Source of the DNA: Beijerinckia sp. 28-YEA-48
GTDB lineage: Bacteria > Pseudomonadota > Alphaproteobacteria > Rhizobiales > Beijerinckiaceae
DNA length: 64,000 bases
Reading direction: 5' to 3'
Assembly: GCF_900104955.1 (NCBI RefSeq)
Contig: NZ_FNSI01000001.1
Span: forward strand, 5,552,001 to 5,616,000
Numbering within the stretch: the stretch's first letter is position 1; every line of letters begins with the position of its first letter. The notes below the pieces were generated by a model. It saw only the letters and a list, made by a program, of their open reading frames with translations. It was not told the DNA's origin and searched no databases. A program made the translations under genes and the position numbers. This document shows, piece after piece, positions 19,068 to 26,521 of the stretch.

Positions 19068-20345
19068 CTATCGGGAGGGCGGATTGAGCGCTGGCAGTGG
19101 CGAGGCGTGAATATCCTTTTTCGCCGTTTTGCCGCGGCCGGCGCGGGTTACGAGCGCCGCCAGTTCCTTTCCGCATTGGCCCGGCCACGCGCCGGCTTGA
19201 GCGAACAGGCTGCGTTCGAGTTGATCGATCAGGGACAGCAGAGGCGCATTCTGCGCGAGGTCTCGTCTGGCGTCAGAGGATAAACGCGCCAACCAGATCT
19301 GGAGTGCGCGATAGGTCGCGGCGGCGTCACCGGTTTTGGCCGCCTTGCGTAAGGCTTTGCGGGCGCATGTCTCCGAGTTCAGATAACGTTCGCGACGTTG
19401 GCGCCCGGCCGTTGCCAATCGCGGCCAGAAGCGGACCCAGAGCACAAGCAACAGGATGCCGATAGACAGGGCGATGGCAATGGCCGGCCAATCCCTGAGC
19501 AGGGCGCGCCATTTCGACTGCCATGGTACGGCGATCGCCGCGACAGCAATCGTCACACCCGGCAATGTTTCGGAACGCGCCTGTCGCTCCTTGGTGTCCC
19601 ACCAGGGTTGCGACAAGGCTGGCAGAACGTAGGTGCCGGCCTTCTCGAAGACATATGTGATCTTGTCGGTGCGAGAGCCTTTTACCGCGCCGCGATTGAT
19701 GGTGTCGTTGACGAGGGGCGGGTCGACATAGGCGCGAACGCCCGCTGGTGCGGTGACGTGGAACTCGACCATGCCGAGAGCAGGCACATCCGCGGCCTGT
19801 CGTTGAATGGTGCGGGTGATCGCGCCGCCGGCTTTGAAGGGCGTCGAAGCTGGGTCGGGCGACCAGGTTTGGCTTACGCTGACGCTTGGGGCGGCCAGGA
19901 CCGGCCCGGACGGATCGATCCCGGCCGGCACTGTGACCGCAAACCGTAGCGGCTGTCCCTTGGCCGCCCCGATCGGGTCGCCGGCGCGATCGAGCAGCGT
20001 CACGTCGGCTGCGGGAAGGTCGATATCGCCACCGCGCCTTGGGAAGACGATGAACTCGAAACGCTGGCCAACATAATCCTGACTTTCGATGCGATCGCGA
20101 ATGGTGATCGCCTGCGTTTCGAACCGCATGATCTGGGCGCCGGAGGTCTCGGCGATCTTGACCAAAGGCGGTCTCGGCATTTCGCCGGGAAACAGGACCT
20201 CGACATGGAGCAGGACCGGCTGGCCGATGACGATGTTTTCGGATGGGGTGATCGAGGCGCGGACAAGTGGCGCCGTGGCGGAGGTCTGCGCCACGGCCGA
20301 ACTCGTGAGACAGCAAAGGAGAAGGAGGCGGATGAGGCGGATCAT
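19068..20345 (-). CDS. batD: BatD-like membrane-anchored periplasmic protein
   Basis: The start at 20345 makes a 4-base ATGA overlap with the preceding TPR gene and gives 425 residues. A signal peptide (MIRLIRLLLLCCLTSSAVA) precedes a large periplasmic beta-domain region of the BatD/oxygen-tolerance type (SENIVIGQPVLLHVEV, PRRGGDIDLPAADV). One membrane helix follows (WPAIAIALSIGILLLVLWV, about residue 295) and then a basic cytoplasmic tail. It is last in the Bat-type module, the usual position of batD. Family knowledge links Bat proteins to envelope stress or aerotolerance, with the molecular role unsettled. Confidence 0.85.
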   Translation of the reverse strand: MIRLIRLLLLCCLTSSAVAQTSATAPLVRASITPSENIVIGQPVLLHVEVLFPGEMPRPPLVKIAETSGAQIMRFETQAITIRDRIESQDYVGQRFEFIVFPRRGGDIDLPAADVTLLDRAGDPIGAAKGQPLRFAVTVPAGIDPSGPVLAAPSVSVSQTWSPDPASTPFKAGGAITRTIQRQAADVPALGMVEFHVTAPAGVRAYVDPPLVNDTINRGAVKGSRTDKITYVFEKAGTYVLPALSQPWWDTKERQARSETLPGVTIAVAAIAVPWQSKWRALLRDWPAIAIALSIGILLLVLWVRFWPRLATAGRQRRERYLNSETCARKALRKAAKTGDAAATYRALQIWLARLSSDARRDLAQNAPLLSLIDQLERSLFAQAGAWPGQCGKELAALVTRAGRGKTAKKDIHASPLPALNPPSR

Positions 20346-20986
20346 GGACTGTTCCGCTCGGCTGCTGACTGAAGTTGATAGGAGAATTTGACACGCAGGA
20401 AGTCCGCGGGCCTGGTCTGGACCTGCTTCAGCCAAAGCGCGCGCACGGCCTCGTCGGACATGGGCTGGCCTGGCTCTTGCAGCGTCGTGTCCTCGCCGCC
20501 CTTCTTCGTTTTATCAAAGACGATCTCGTCGGGCTTGGATTCGGTGTCGTCGTTGACACCGCCTTCGGCTTTCTTGCGTTCGCCGCGGATGCGGGCAATC
20601 TCGCGATTGGTGACGGCATCCGTCCAGCCGGGGTGAAGGGCGAGCGCCCGATCGTAGCGTTTCACGGCCTCCTCATATTGTCCGAGCATGACGAGGGCGT
20701 TGCCCTGATTGTAGGCGCTGTCGGCTGTGTCGCTGGCGGCAAAGGCCTGCGCTGCCGCCTTGAAGTCTCCGGCCCTGTATAGCGCGGTGCCGCGCCAAAG
20801 CGGGTCACGAAAGGCCTCGGCTGCCGCCGCCGGCTGGTTGCGGTCGAGCAAGATGCGCCCGCGCTGGTCTGGCGTCAGGAACAGGTTACGCCAACCCAGA
20901 TGCTGCGCCGTAACGACGAGGGCCACGGCGGCGGCGAGAGCGACGGCTAGGTAGGGCAGCCAATTCTTTGTGCCGGCGCGGCTCAT
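20342..20986 (-). CDS. TPR protein of the Bat module (BatC/BatE-like)
   Basis: This 214-residue protein has an N-terminal membrane helix (LPYLAVALAAAVALVVTA). Tetratricopeptide-type repeats follow at about 45-140 (RGTALYRAGDFKAAAQAF, AYNQGNALVMLGQYEEAVKR), then a charged C-terminal region (EPGQPMSDEAVRALWLKQVQ) typical of TPR proteins placed between Bat VWA proteins and BatD. It overlaps its neighbours by 4 bases on both sides, so it is translationally coupled. It is likely a periplasm-facing scaffold that works with the VWA proteins. Confidence 0.85.
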   Translation of the reverse strand: MSRAGTKNWLPYLAVALAAAVALVVTAQHLGWRNLFLTPDQRGRILLDRNQPAAAAEAFRDPLWRGTALYRAGDFKAAAQAFAASDTADSAYNQGNALVMLGQYEEAVKRYDRALALHPGWTDAVTNREIARIRGERKKAEGGVNDDTESKPDEIVFDKTKKGGEDTTLQEPGQPMSDEAVRALWLKQVQTRPADFLRVKFSYQLQSAAERNSP

Positions 20987-21900
20987 GTCAGCACCCAGCC
21001 ACGGCGGAACCAGAGCAAAACGAGCAGCGCGAGAATGGGCGTGAGCCAGTAGCCTGCTTCCTGCCAGTGTTGACCTTCGCCCGCGGCATCCGAAATGCGG
21101 CCGATACGATCGAGACGGCGAGCGAGGGCGGTGACATCGGCTTGGTCCGGTGTGGTCGCGACGACGGTCGCTCCCAGCGCGCGGGCCGCATCCAGGATGC
21201 TGACGGCGTCGAGATTGGGCGGTAACAGGGACAGGATCGTGATCTTGCTGCCGTCGGCATCGCCGAGCCGTGAGAGCTGCTCTCCGGCGACCGTGTCGGC
21301 CATGATCAGGATCGAGCCGCCGTGGCCGTTGCCGGTGAGAACCCGCTGCGCCAAAGCGACGGCGTCGGCGAGATCGTCGCCTTCTTTCGGCATAACGGCG
21401 GGTTCCAAAGCTTTCGCGAGATCGAGCACGACTTTGTTGTCTGCGGTGGGCGGGAGCACGAGATGCGAGGAGCCCGCGTAGGCGATGAGACCGGTGGCGG
21501 CGCTCTCGCGCAGGGCAAGGAGATCGGAGAGTTTCTGGCGCGCCCGGTCGAGCCGCGTCGGCGCGAGGTCTTCGGTCATCATCGAGTGCGTGACTTTGAG
21601 AACAGCGACGACCGGCGGCTGAGCGTCGGCGAAGGGCGAAGGTTCGCGCTGCCAGGCCGGACCTGCAACCGCGATGGCGGCAAGTGTCCAGCCGAGCAAC
21701 AATATGGCGTTGGGCGTGATACGGGACGTCGCGCGGTTGTCGACCAGGAGATATCGCAGCAGCTCCGCATCGATGATCGGTCGCCAGCGGCTGGCGCTAT
21801 CGGCGATCCGATGCTCGATCAGCACCAGGATGAGGGCTACAGGGAGGGCGAACAGCCAGAGCGGGCGCTCGAAATGAAAGGCGGACAGAGCCTCGATCAT
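20983..21900 (-). CDS. VWA-domain membrane protein (BatB-like) with altered metal site
   Basis: This 305-residue protein has membrane helices near residues 12-28 and 63-80, a von Willebrand A domain at about 95-280 and a C-terminal helix (GYWLTPILALLVLLWF), the BatB layout. The metal-ion-dependent adhesion site, normally DxSxS, reads KVTHS at about residue 103, so the metal-binding Asp is Lys. The next gene upstream keeps an intact site. The following segment, APTRLDRARQKLSDLL, is family-typical, so the change is a substitution and not a misalignment. Start and stop overlap neighbouring genes by 4 bases. Confidence 0.86.
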   Translation of the reverse strand: MIEALSAFHFERPLWLFALPVALILVLIEHRIADSASRWRPIIDAELLRYLLVDNRATSRITPNAILLLGWTLAAIAVAGPAWQREPSPFADAQPPVVAVLKVTHSMMTEDLAPTRLDRARQKLSDLLALRESAATGLIAYAGSSHLVLPPTADNKVVLDLAKALEPAVMPKEGDDLADAVALAQRVLTGNGHGGSILIMADTVAGEQLSRLGDADGSKITILSLLPPNLDAVSILDAARALGATVVATTPDQADVTALARRLDRIGRISDAAGEGQHWQEAGYWLTPILALLVLLWFRRGWVLT

Positions 21901-22916
21901 GATGCCCCCGTCGCGGTTGCGGCCTCGTCGGCTTGCGGGCGCGTCCGTCGGTGGCCGCGCAGCAGACGTAATGCCTGCGTCAGCAGCGACAGGACGAGAG
22001 CTGCGGCCAGGGGCATCCAGTAGACGTCACGCTTCGGGCGGAAGCTCACTGTGTCGATCCGGCGCGTCTCGATCTGGTCGAGGCGCTGATAGATTCCAGC
22101 GAGCTGGTTGCGATCGAGGGCGCGGAAGAAGCCGCCCCCCGTCTTGCTCGCGACCTGTTTGAGCGCCGCTTCGTCGAGCTTGTCTTCGCCCGCAGCGGTG
22201 GGATCGCCGACGGCGACGGTGTGGATGACGATGCCTCGGTCCTTCGCCACGGCGGCTGCCTCCACGGGCGGCACCTTGCTCGTGGTGTCGTTGCCGTCGG
22301 TGAGCGCGATGATGGTCTTGGCTTTGACCGTGCTCTTGTCGAAGAGCCCGATGCCGAGGCCGATGGCATCGCCGAAGGCGGTGCGTGGCCCGGCCATGCC
22401 CACCACCGTGTCGCGCAGTAAGGCGCGGCAGAGTTCGAGATCCGTCGTGAACGGCACGAGCACGAAAGGCGCATCGCCGAAGACGACGACGCCGACGCGG
22501 TCGCCCTTGCGCCGTGAGAGGAAATCATCAAGCACTTGTTTGACCGCGGTCAAGCGGTCGACCGTCTGGCCGGACGTATCGATGAAGTCCTTGGTGTCCA
22601 TCGATCCGGACAAATCGACGAGCAGAAGCAAGTCACGCGTCGGGCGGTCCTGGTGCAGCGGTGGTTCAATCCATTGCGGTCGCGCCAAAGCGCCTAATGT
22701 TAGCAACCAGCAGACGACAAGCACGATCAGGGGGAGGGGGCGGCGTGGCGTCACGACGCTGCCGCGATGCGGCTGCTGACCGCTCAATCTGACGAGCCGA
22801 TCGAAGAAGGGCACGCGTAGTCCGGTCCGGTTGCTGGTGTGGGCCGGCAGAAGCAGCCAAACCGCGAAGGGCAATGGTGCGAGGAGGGCGAGCCATGGAT
22901 AGGCGAAGGTGAGCAT
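21897..22916 (-). CDS. VWA-domain membrane protein (BatA-like) with intact MIDAS
   Basis: The start at 22916 sits two bases past the stop of the DUF4381 gene; the frame is open further upstream but only through that gene. The product is 339 residues. There is an N-terminal helix (FAYPWLALLAPLPFAVWLLL), a second (LIVLVVCWLLTLGALA), and a VWA domain whose MIDAS reads DLSGSM near residue 105. The domain continues with DRVGVVVFGDAPFVLVPFT and TDGNDTTSKV, and a C-terminal helix ends the protein. It is membrane-anchored and probably contacts DUF4381, BatB and the MoxR ATPase. Confidence 0.9.
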   Translation of the reverse strand: MLTFAYPWLALLAPLPFAVWLLLPAHTSNRTGLRVPFFDRLVRLSGQQPHRGSVVTPRRPLPLIVLVVCWLLTLGALARPQWIEPPLHQDRPTRDLLLLVDLSGSMDTKDFIDTSGQTVDRLTAVKQVLDDFLSRRKGDRVGVVVFGDAPFVLVPFTTDLELCRALLRDTVVGMAGPRTAFGDAIGLGIGLFDKSTVKAKTIIALTDGNDTTSKVPPVEAAAVAKDRGIVIHTVAVGDPTAAGEDKLDEAALKQVASKTGGGFFRALDRNQLAGIYQRLDQIETRRIDTVSFRPKRDVYWMPLAAALVLSLLTQALRLLRGHRRTRPQADEAATATGAS

Positions 22917-22918
22917 CG

Positions 22919-23410
22919 TCAAGTCTCCGCACTGAGAGGCTTGCGTCTGCTGCGAATCCAGCGTGTGGCATCGCCGATGAATTTGTGGAGTTCGAACGCG
23001 TCGGGTGGGGGGCCGGAACGATAGACCCCGCTCAACAGCGCGTGGAGCGTCTGCGCCTCGAAGCTTGCTTTCGCTTTGATGAAATCCGCCCAGGCCAAGC
23101 CGCTGAGAAACGCCACCTGTTCCCGGCCATAGTCGACCATGGCGACACGTTTCAGGATGGCCGAAATACGCTCGACTATAGCAGGATCGCCGCGCCCTAT
23201 TCCGGCAGCGATCGCGTTCAGTTCGGCGATGGCCGCCCGGCGATAGGCGGTGGCCCGATATCTTTGAACCATGCGCCACAGCATGATGGCGAGCAGGGCG
23301 CCGCAGGCCGCAGTGACAATCCACAGGCCGGGCGCCGGTGGCCAGAACGAAACCTCTGGCGGGAGTGCCAAGTCGCGCAGATTGGCAAGGCTTCCCGGAT
23401 CGTCGCTCAT
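22919..23410 (-). CDS. DUF4381 membrane protein of the Bat-type operon
   Basis: This 163-residue protein has one membrane helix (WIVTAACGALLAIMLWRMV, about 28-48) and a cytoplasmic C-terminal domain containing LKRVAMVDYGREQVAFLSG and WADFIKA. These fit DUF4381, a family found almost only between DUF58 and VWA genes in MoxR operons. It overlaps the DUF58 gene by 4 bases and is 2 bases from the BatA-like start. Function is unknown; the position suggests a membrane partner of the VWA proteins. Confidence 0.85.
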   Translation of the reverse strand: MSDDPGSLANLRDLALPPEVSFWPPAPGLWIVTAACGALLAIMLWRMVQRYRATAYRRAAIAELNAIAAGIGRGDPAIVERISAILKRVAMVDYGREQVAFLSGLAWADFIKAKASFEAQTLHALLSGVYRSGPPPDAFELHKFIGDATRWIRSRRKPLSAET

Positions 23411-24411
23411 GAAGCGCTCCGGCCTTGGGCACTCGCAGCTCGGCGGTCGCTGCTGCGGCCGATCAGTTCACGCAGTTGATTGGCGACGTCGCGCTCAGTC
23501 GAGATCGGTAAGATGGGGATCGCCCGGTGACGCGAAAGATTCGCCAGCCGTGTCCGCCACGCCGCATGTTCCGTCGAGAATCCGTTGCGCAGACTCGACG
23601 ATGAGGTGTCGATCTCGATCTGTCCCGAGGGCGCGCTGAAGACGGCGGGGCCTACATCGGGAAGAGCATGCTCCAGGCGATCATGGACATAGATGGCCAT
23701 GACATCATTGTGGGCGCATAGCTGCGTCACCAGGCGTGTCGTCTCGTCGTCCTCCCCCGCAGCATCGGAAATCAGGCAGACCAGCCAGTCATGCGTCGCT
23801 ATGCGCGCGGCACGCAGCAAAGCCTCATTGAGCTTTTGGCCCGCGGCCTCGGAGGGGGCGGCTTGCCCCAGCGCCTGGTTCTGCCGAACCACCTCGGCGA
23901 GCACGCGCACGACGCCTGTTTCGCGCCGTTGCGGCTTGATCTCGACGATCTCTTCGTCGCCGAACACCACCGCGCCGACCCGGTCGCCGAGGGAGGTGAC
24001 ACGCCAGGCGGCCAGCGCTGCAGCTTCCGCCGCCGCGACCGATTTCATCGCCCGTCGGCTGCCAAAGAACATCGTGCTGCGCTGGTCGACAAGCAGCAGG
24101 ATCGGGCGGTCGCGCTCTTCCGAATAGACGCGGACGTGGGGAGAGCCGAGGCGAGCCGTCGCCAACCAATCGATCGAGCGCGTGTCGTCGCCCTCGAAAT
24201 AGTGCCGCAGCTCCTCGAAATTCAGGCCACGGCCACGCAGCCGCGAAGCGTGGCGACCAGCCAGCAGGCTGTGCACGGGCTGACGAGGCAGGAAGCTGAA
24301 GCCCTTGGCGCGATGCTTCAGCCGCAACAGTTCGTCGAGCGTGATAAAGGCCCGCGCGCCCGCTGTGGAGCGTGTCTCGCCAGGTCGTTGTTTCTCGCGC
24401 ATCATGCCCAT
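23407..24411 (-). CDS. DUF58 protein, partner of MoxR ATPase
   Basis: Starting at 24411, behind GAGGCG and 14 bases after the MoxR stop, gives 334 residues. The diagnostic DUF58 segment LNFEELRHYFEGDDTRSIDW, then ATARLGSPHVRVYSEERDRP, is at about residues 63-105. A degenerate VWA-type fold follows (LLLVDQRSTMFFGS, GDRVGAVVFGDEE). No signal peptide or membrane helix is visible, so it is probably cytoplasmic. DUF58 and MoxR genes almost always pair, and this one shows the standard order MoxR, DUF58, DUF4381, VWA, VWA, TPR, BatD. Confidence 0.9.
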   Translation of the reverse strand: MGMMREKQRPGETRSTAGARAFITLDELLRLKHRAKGFSFLPRQPVHSLLAGRHASRLRGRGLNFEELRHYFEGDDTRSIDWLATARLGSPHVRVYSEERDRPILLLVDQRSTMFFGSRRAMKSVAAAEAAALAAWRVTSLGDRVGAVVFGDEEIVEIKPQRRETGVVRVLAEVVRQNQALGQAAPSEAAGQKLNEALLRAARIATHDWLVCLISDAAGEDDETTRLVTQLCAHNDVMAIYVHDRLEHALPDVGPAVFSAPSGQIEIDTSSSSLRNGFSTEHAAWRTRLANLSRHRAIPILPISTERDVANQLRELIGRSSDRRAASAQGRSAS

Positions 24412-24425
24412 AAGCGCGCCTCGCG

Positions 24426-25436
24426 TCAGGCTGCGACCGCAACCTGTTTGACGATCTCGTCCAAAACGCCATCGGCGGTGACACCATCGGCGCCCGCCTC
24501 GTAGCTCAACGAGAGACGGTGCCGCAGGCAATCATGGGCGATTGCCTGGACATCGTCCGGCGTGACGTAGGTGCGCCCTTGCATCCAGGCATAGGTGCGC
24601 GCACAGCGATCAAGCGCAAGCGAACCGCGCGGACTGGCACCGATCGAAATCCAATTCTTCAGTTTGTCGCCAAACCCGGCCGGACGGCGCGTCGCGGCGA
24701 TGAGGGCGACCATATATGTCTCGACAGTATTCCTGGTCGTGACCTGATCGATTTCGGCGCGTGCCGCGAAGATGGCTTTCTGGGGGATCTTCGGCTGGGG
24801 CTGTGCCGCCTGCCCCGACGCCGTGACGTTTTCCGAACGCACGAGCCGCATCACCTTCACCTCGTCGGCATCGGAGGGATAATCGATGCGAATATGCATC
24901 AAGAAGCGATCCATCTGCGCCTCGGGCAGGGGATAGGTGCCTTCCTGTTCGATGGGATTTTGGGTGGCGAGCACCATGAAGAGATCGGGCAGGTCGTAGC
25001 GCTTGCCCGCGACCGTGACATGGCGCTCCTCCATTGCCTCGAGCAAGGCGGATTGCACTTTCGGTGGGGCACGGTTGATCTCATCGGCCAGAATGAGGTT
25101 GCCGAAGACCGGTCCTTTACGGAATTCGAACTGCCCGTCGCCGCGCAAAATCTCCCCGCCTGTGACATCCGAGGGCAAGAGGTCCGGCGTGAATTGGATG
25201 CGGCTGAAATCGGATTCAAGATTCTTCGACAGGCTCTTGATTGCCCGCGTCTTGGCGAGGCCGGGCAGACCTTCCAGCAACACATTGCCATTGGCGAGAA
25301 GCGCAACGACCAGGCGCTCGACGACGCGCTCCTGGCCGATGATGTCTTGGTTGATCCGCTTCTGGAGGTCGGCGATGGCTGCCCGTGCCGTTGATCCGCT
25401 GCCTTCGTCCTTCGTTTCGTCTTCTGCAATCGTCAT
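24426..25436 (-). CDS. MoxR-family AAA+ ATPase
   Basis: This 336-residue AAA+ protein has Walker A GLPGLAKT near residue 58, Walker B with ADEINRAPPKVQSALLEAME, and the MoxR sensor segment ATQNPIEQEGTYPLPEAQMD followed by RF. It overlaps the upstream HAD gene by 4 bases and leads the Bat-type module. MoxR ATPases act as chaperones or assembly factors for VWA-containing partners encoded beside them. Which client is remodelled here, the VWA proteins or the sulfatase further upstream, cannot be told from sequence. Confidence 0.93.
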   Translation of the reverse strand: MTIAEDETKDEGSGSTARAAIADLQKRINQDIIGQERVVERLVVALLANGNVLLEGLPGLAKTRAIKSLSKNLESDFSRIQFTPDLLPSDVTGGEILRGDGQFEFRKGPVFGNLILADEINRAPPKVQSALLEAMEERHVTVAGKRYDLPDLFMVLATQNPIEQEGTYPLPEAQMDRFLMHIRIDYPSDADEVKVMRLVRSENVTASGQAAQPQPKIPQKAIFAARAEIDQVTTRNTVETYMVALIAATRRPAGFGDKLKNWISIGASPRGSLALDRCARTYAWMQGRTYVTPDDVQAIAHDCLRHRLSLSYEAGADGVTADGVLDEIVKQVAVAA

Positions 25437-26521
25437 GGCGAGCGCTCTGGCGGGAATACGGCTTTCCAGTCGGACTTCATATCGACGATGGTCCAGCCCT
25501 TGGCGCGGCCTTCGTCGAGGGCCTTGTCGAGCTTGCCGACATGAGATTTGCGGTCATAGGCCCATTCGCGCTCGGCGTCCGTATGATGCACGATCAGCGC
25601 CAGCCGGGCGCCAGCACCGGCGGTCGTGTATTGTAGCATCTGGAGATCGCCATCTGAATTGCCGAAGGCGAGGATCGGACGGCGCCCAATGAAGCGGTTG
25701 ATGCCGACGGGCTTGCCGGGGCCATCGTCGACGAACTCGACCTTGGGCTCCTTGAGCAGCTCTGGTCTGCCGTCTGCTCCCATGCTGAACTTCACTGCGC
25801 CCGACGAACCGATCACCTGCTCGGGCGGGATGCCGTAAACCTTTTCGGCAAAGACGCGCATGAATTCGACGCCGCCACCCGAGACGATGAAGGTCTTGAA
25901 CCCGTTGGCCCGCAGGTAGTTTAGCAATTCGATCTGTGGCTGATAGACCATCTCGGTATAGGGACGTTTCTTCATCGGATGCCGGGCGGTGTTCAACCAA
26001 TTGGCGACGGAGGTCTCGAAATCTTGCGTCGTCATGCCCGTGTGGGTCGCGGCCATGACTTGCAGGAGTCCCTTTTCGCCTGAAGCGGCGAGGCCTTTCA
26101 TGTCGCCGGCCAGGATCGAGCGGTAGGGCTCCTTGCCCTTCCAATCCGGATTCTGGGCGCTCAGCCGTTTCACCTCGTCGAAAGCGAACTGAAGCTGGAA
26201 ATAGACTGGCTGTTCGGCCCAGAGGGTGCCGTCATTGTCGAAGGTGGCGATCCGCTCCGCCGGCTTCACATAATCCGGGCCACCTTCCTGCGTCACCTTC
26301 TTCACGAAGGCGAGGATGGCCGACTTCGCCGTGCCGTCGTTCCAAGAAGGCAATGGCGCAGGCAATGGAGAGGGCGAGGGATCGGCCTGGGCAAAGGCTC
26401 CTGTGGTTGCGGTGGTCGCGCCAATCAGTAGCGCAGCCGCGCCGGCGAGGGCATCGCGCCGGCTCGGCTGTCGCGCGTCCATGGCGTCTCTCTTCTCCGG
26501 TGTTTGCCGCAGTTGGCTCAT
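25433..26521 (-). CDS. Exported HAD-family hydrolase
   Basis: This 362-residue protein has a twin-arginine-like signal (SRRDALAGAAALLIGATTAT, about residues 19-40), pointing to periplasmic location. HAD motif I is FDNDGTLW (about 93, nucleophile Asp), FIVSGGGVEF gives motif II, and LAFGNSDGDLQM carries the motif III/IV acids. Phosphatase activity is the family expectation and the substrate is unknown. It overlaps MoxR downstream and the MFS/spermidine-synthase gene upstream by 4 bases each. An exported HAD enzyme in a Bat/sulfatase run supports an envelope-side role for the whole operon. Confidence 0.88.
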   Translation of the reverse strand: MSQLRQTPEKRDAMDARQPSRRDALAGAAALLIGATTATTGAFAQADPSPSPLPAPLPSWNDGTAKSAILAFVKKVTQEGGPDYVKPAERIATFDNDGTLWAEQPVYFQLQFAFDEVKRLSAQNPDWKGKEPYRSILAGDMKGLAASGEKGLLQVMAATHTGMTTQDFETSVANWLNTARHPMKKRPYTEMVYQPQIELLNYLRANGFKTFIVSGGGVEFMRVFAEKVYGIPPEQVIGSSGAVKFSMGADGRPELLKEPKVEFVDDGPGKPVGINRFIGRRPILAFGNSDGDLQMLQYTTAGAGARLALIVHHTDAEREWAYDRKSHVGKLDKALDEGRAKGWTIVDMKSDWKAVFPPERSP

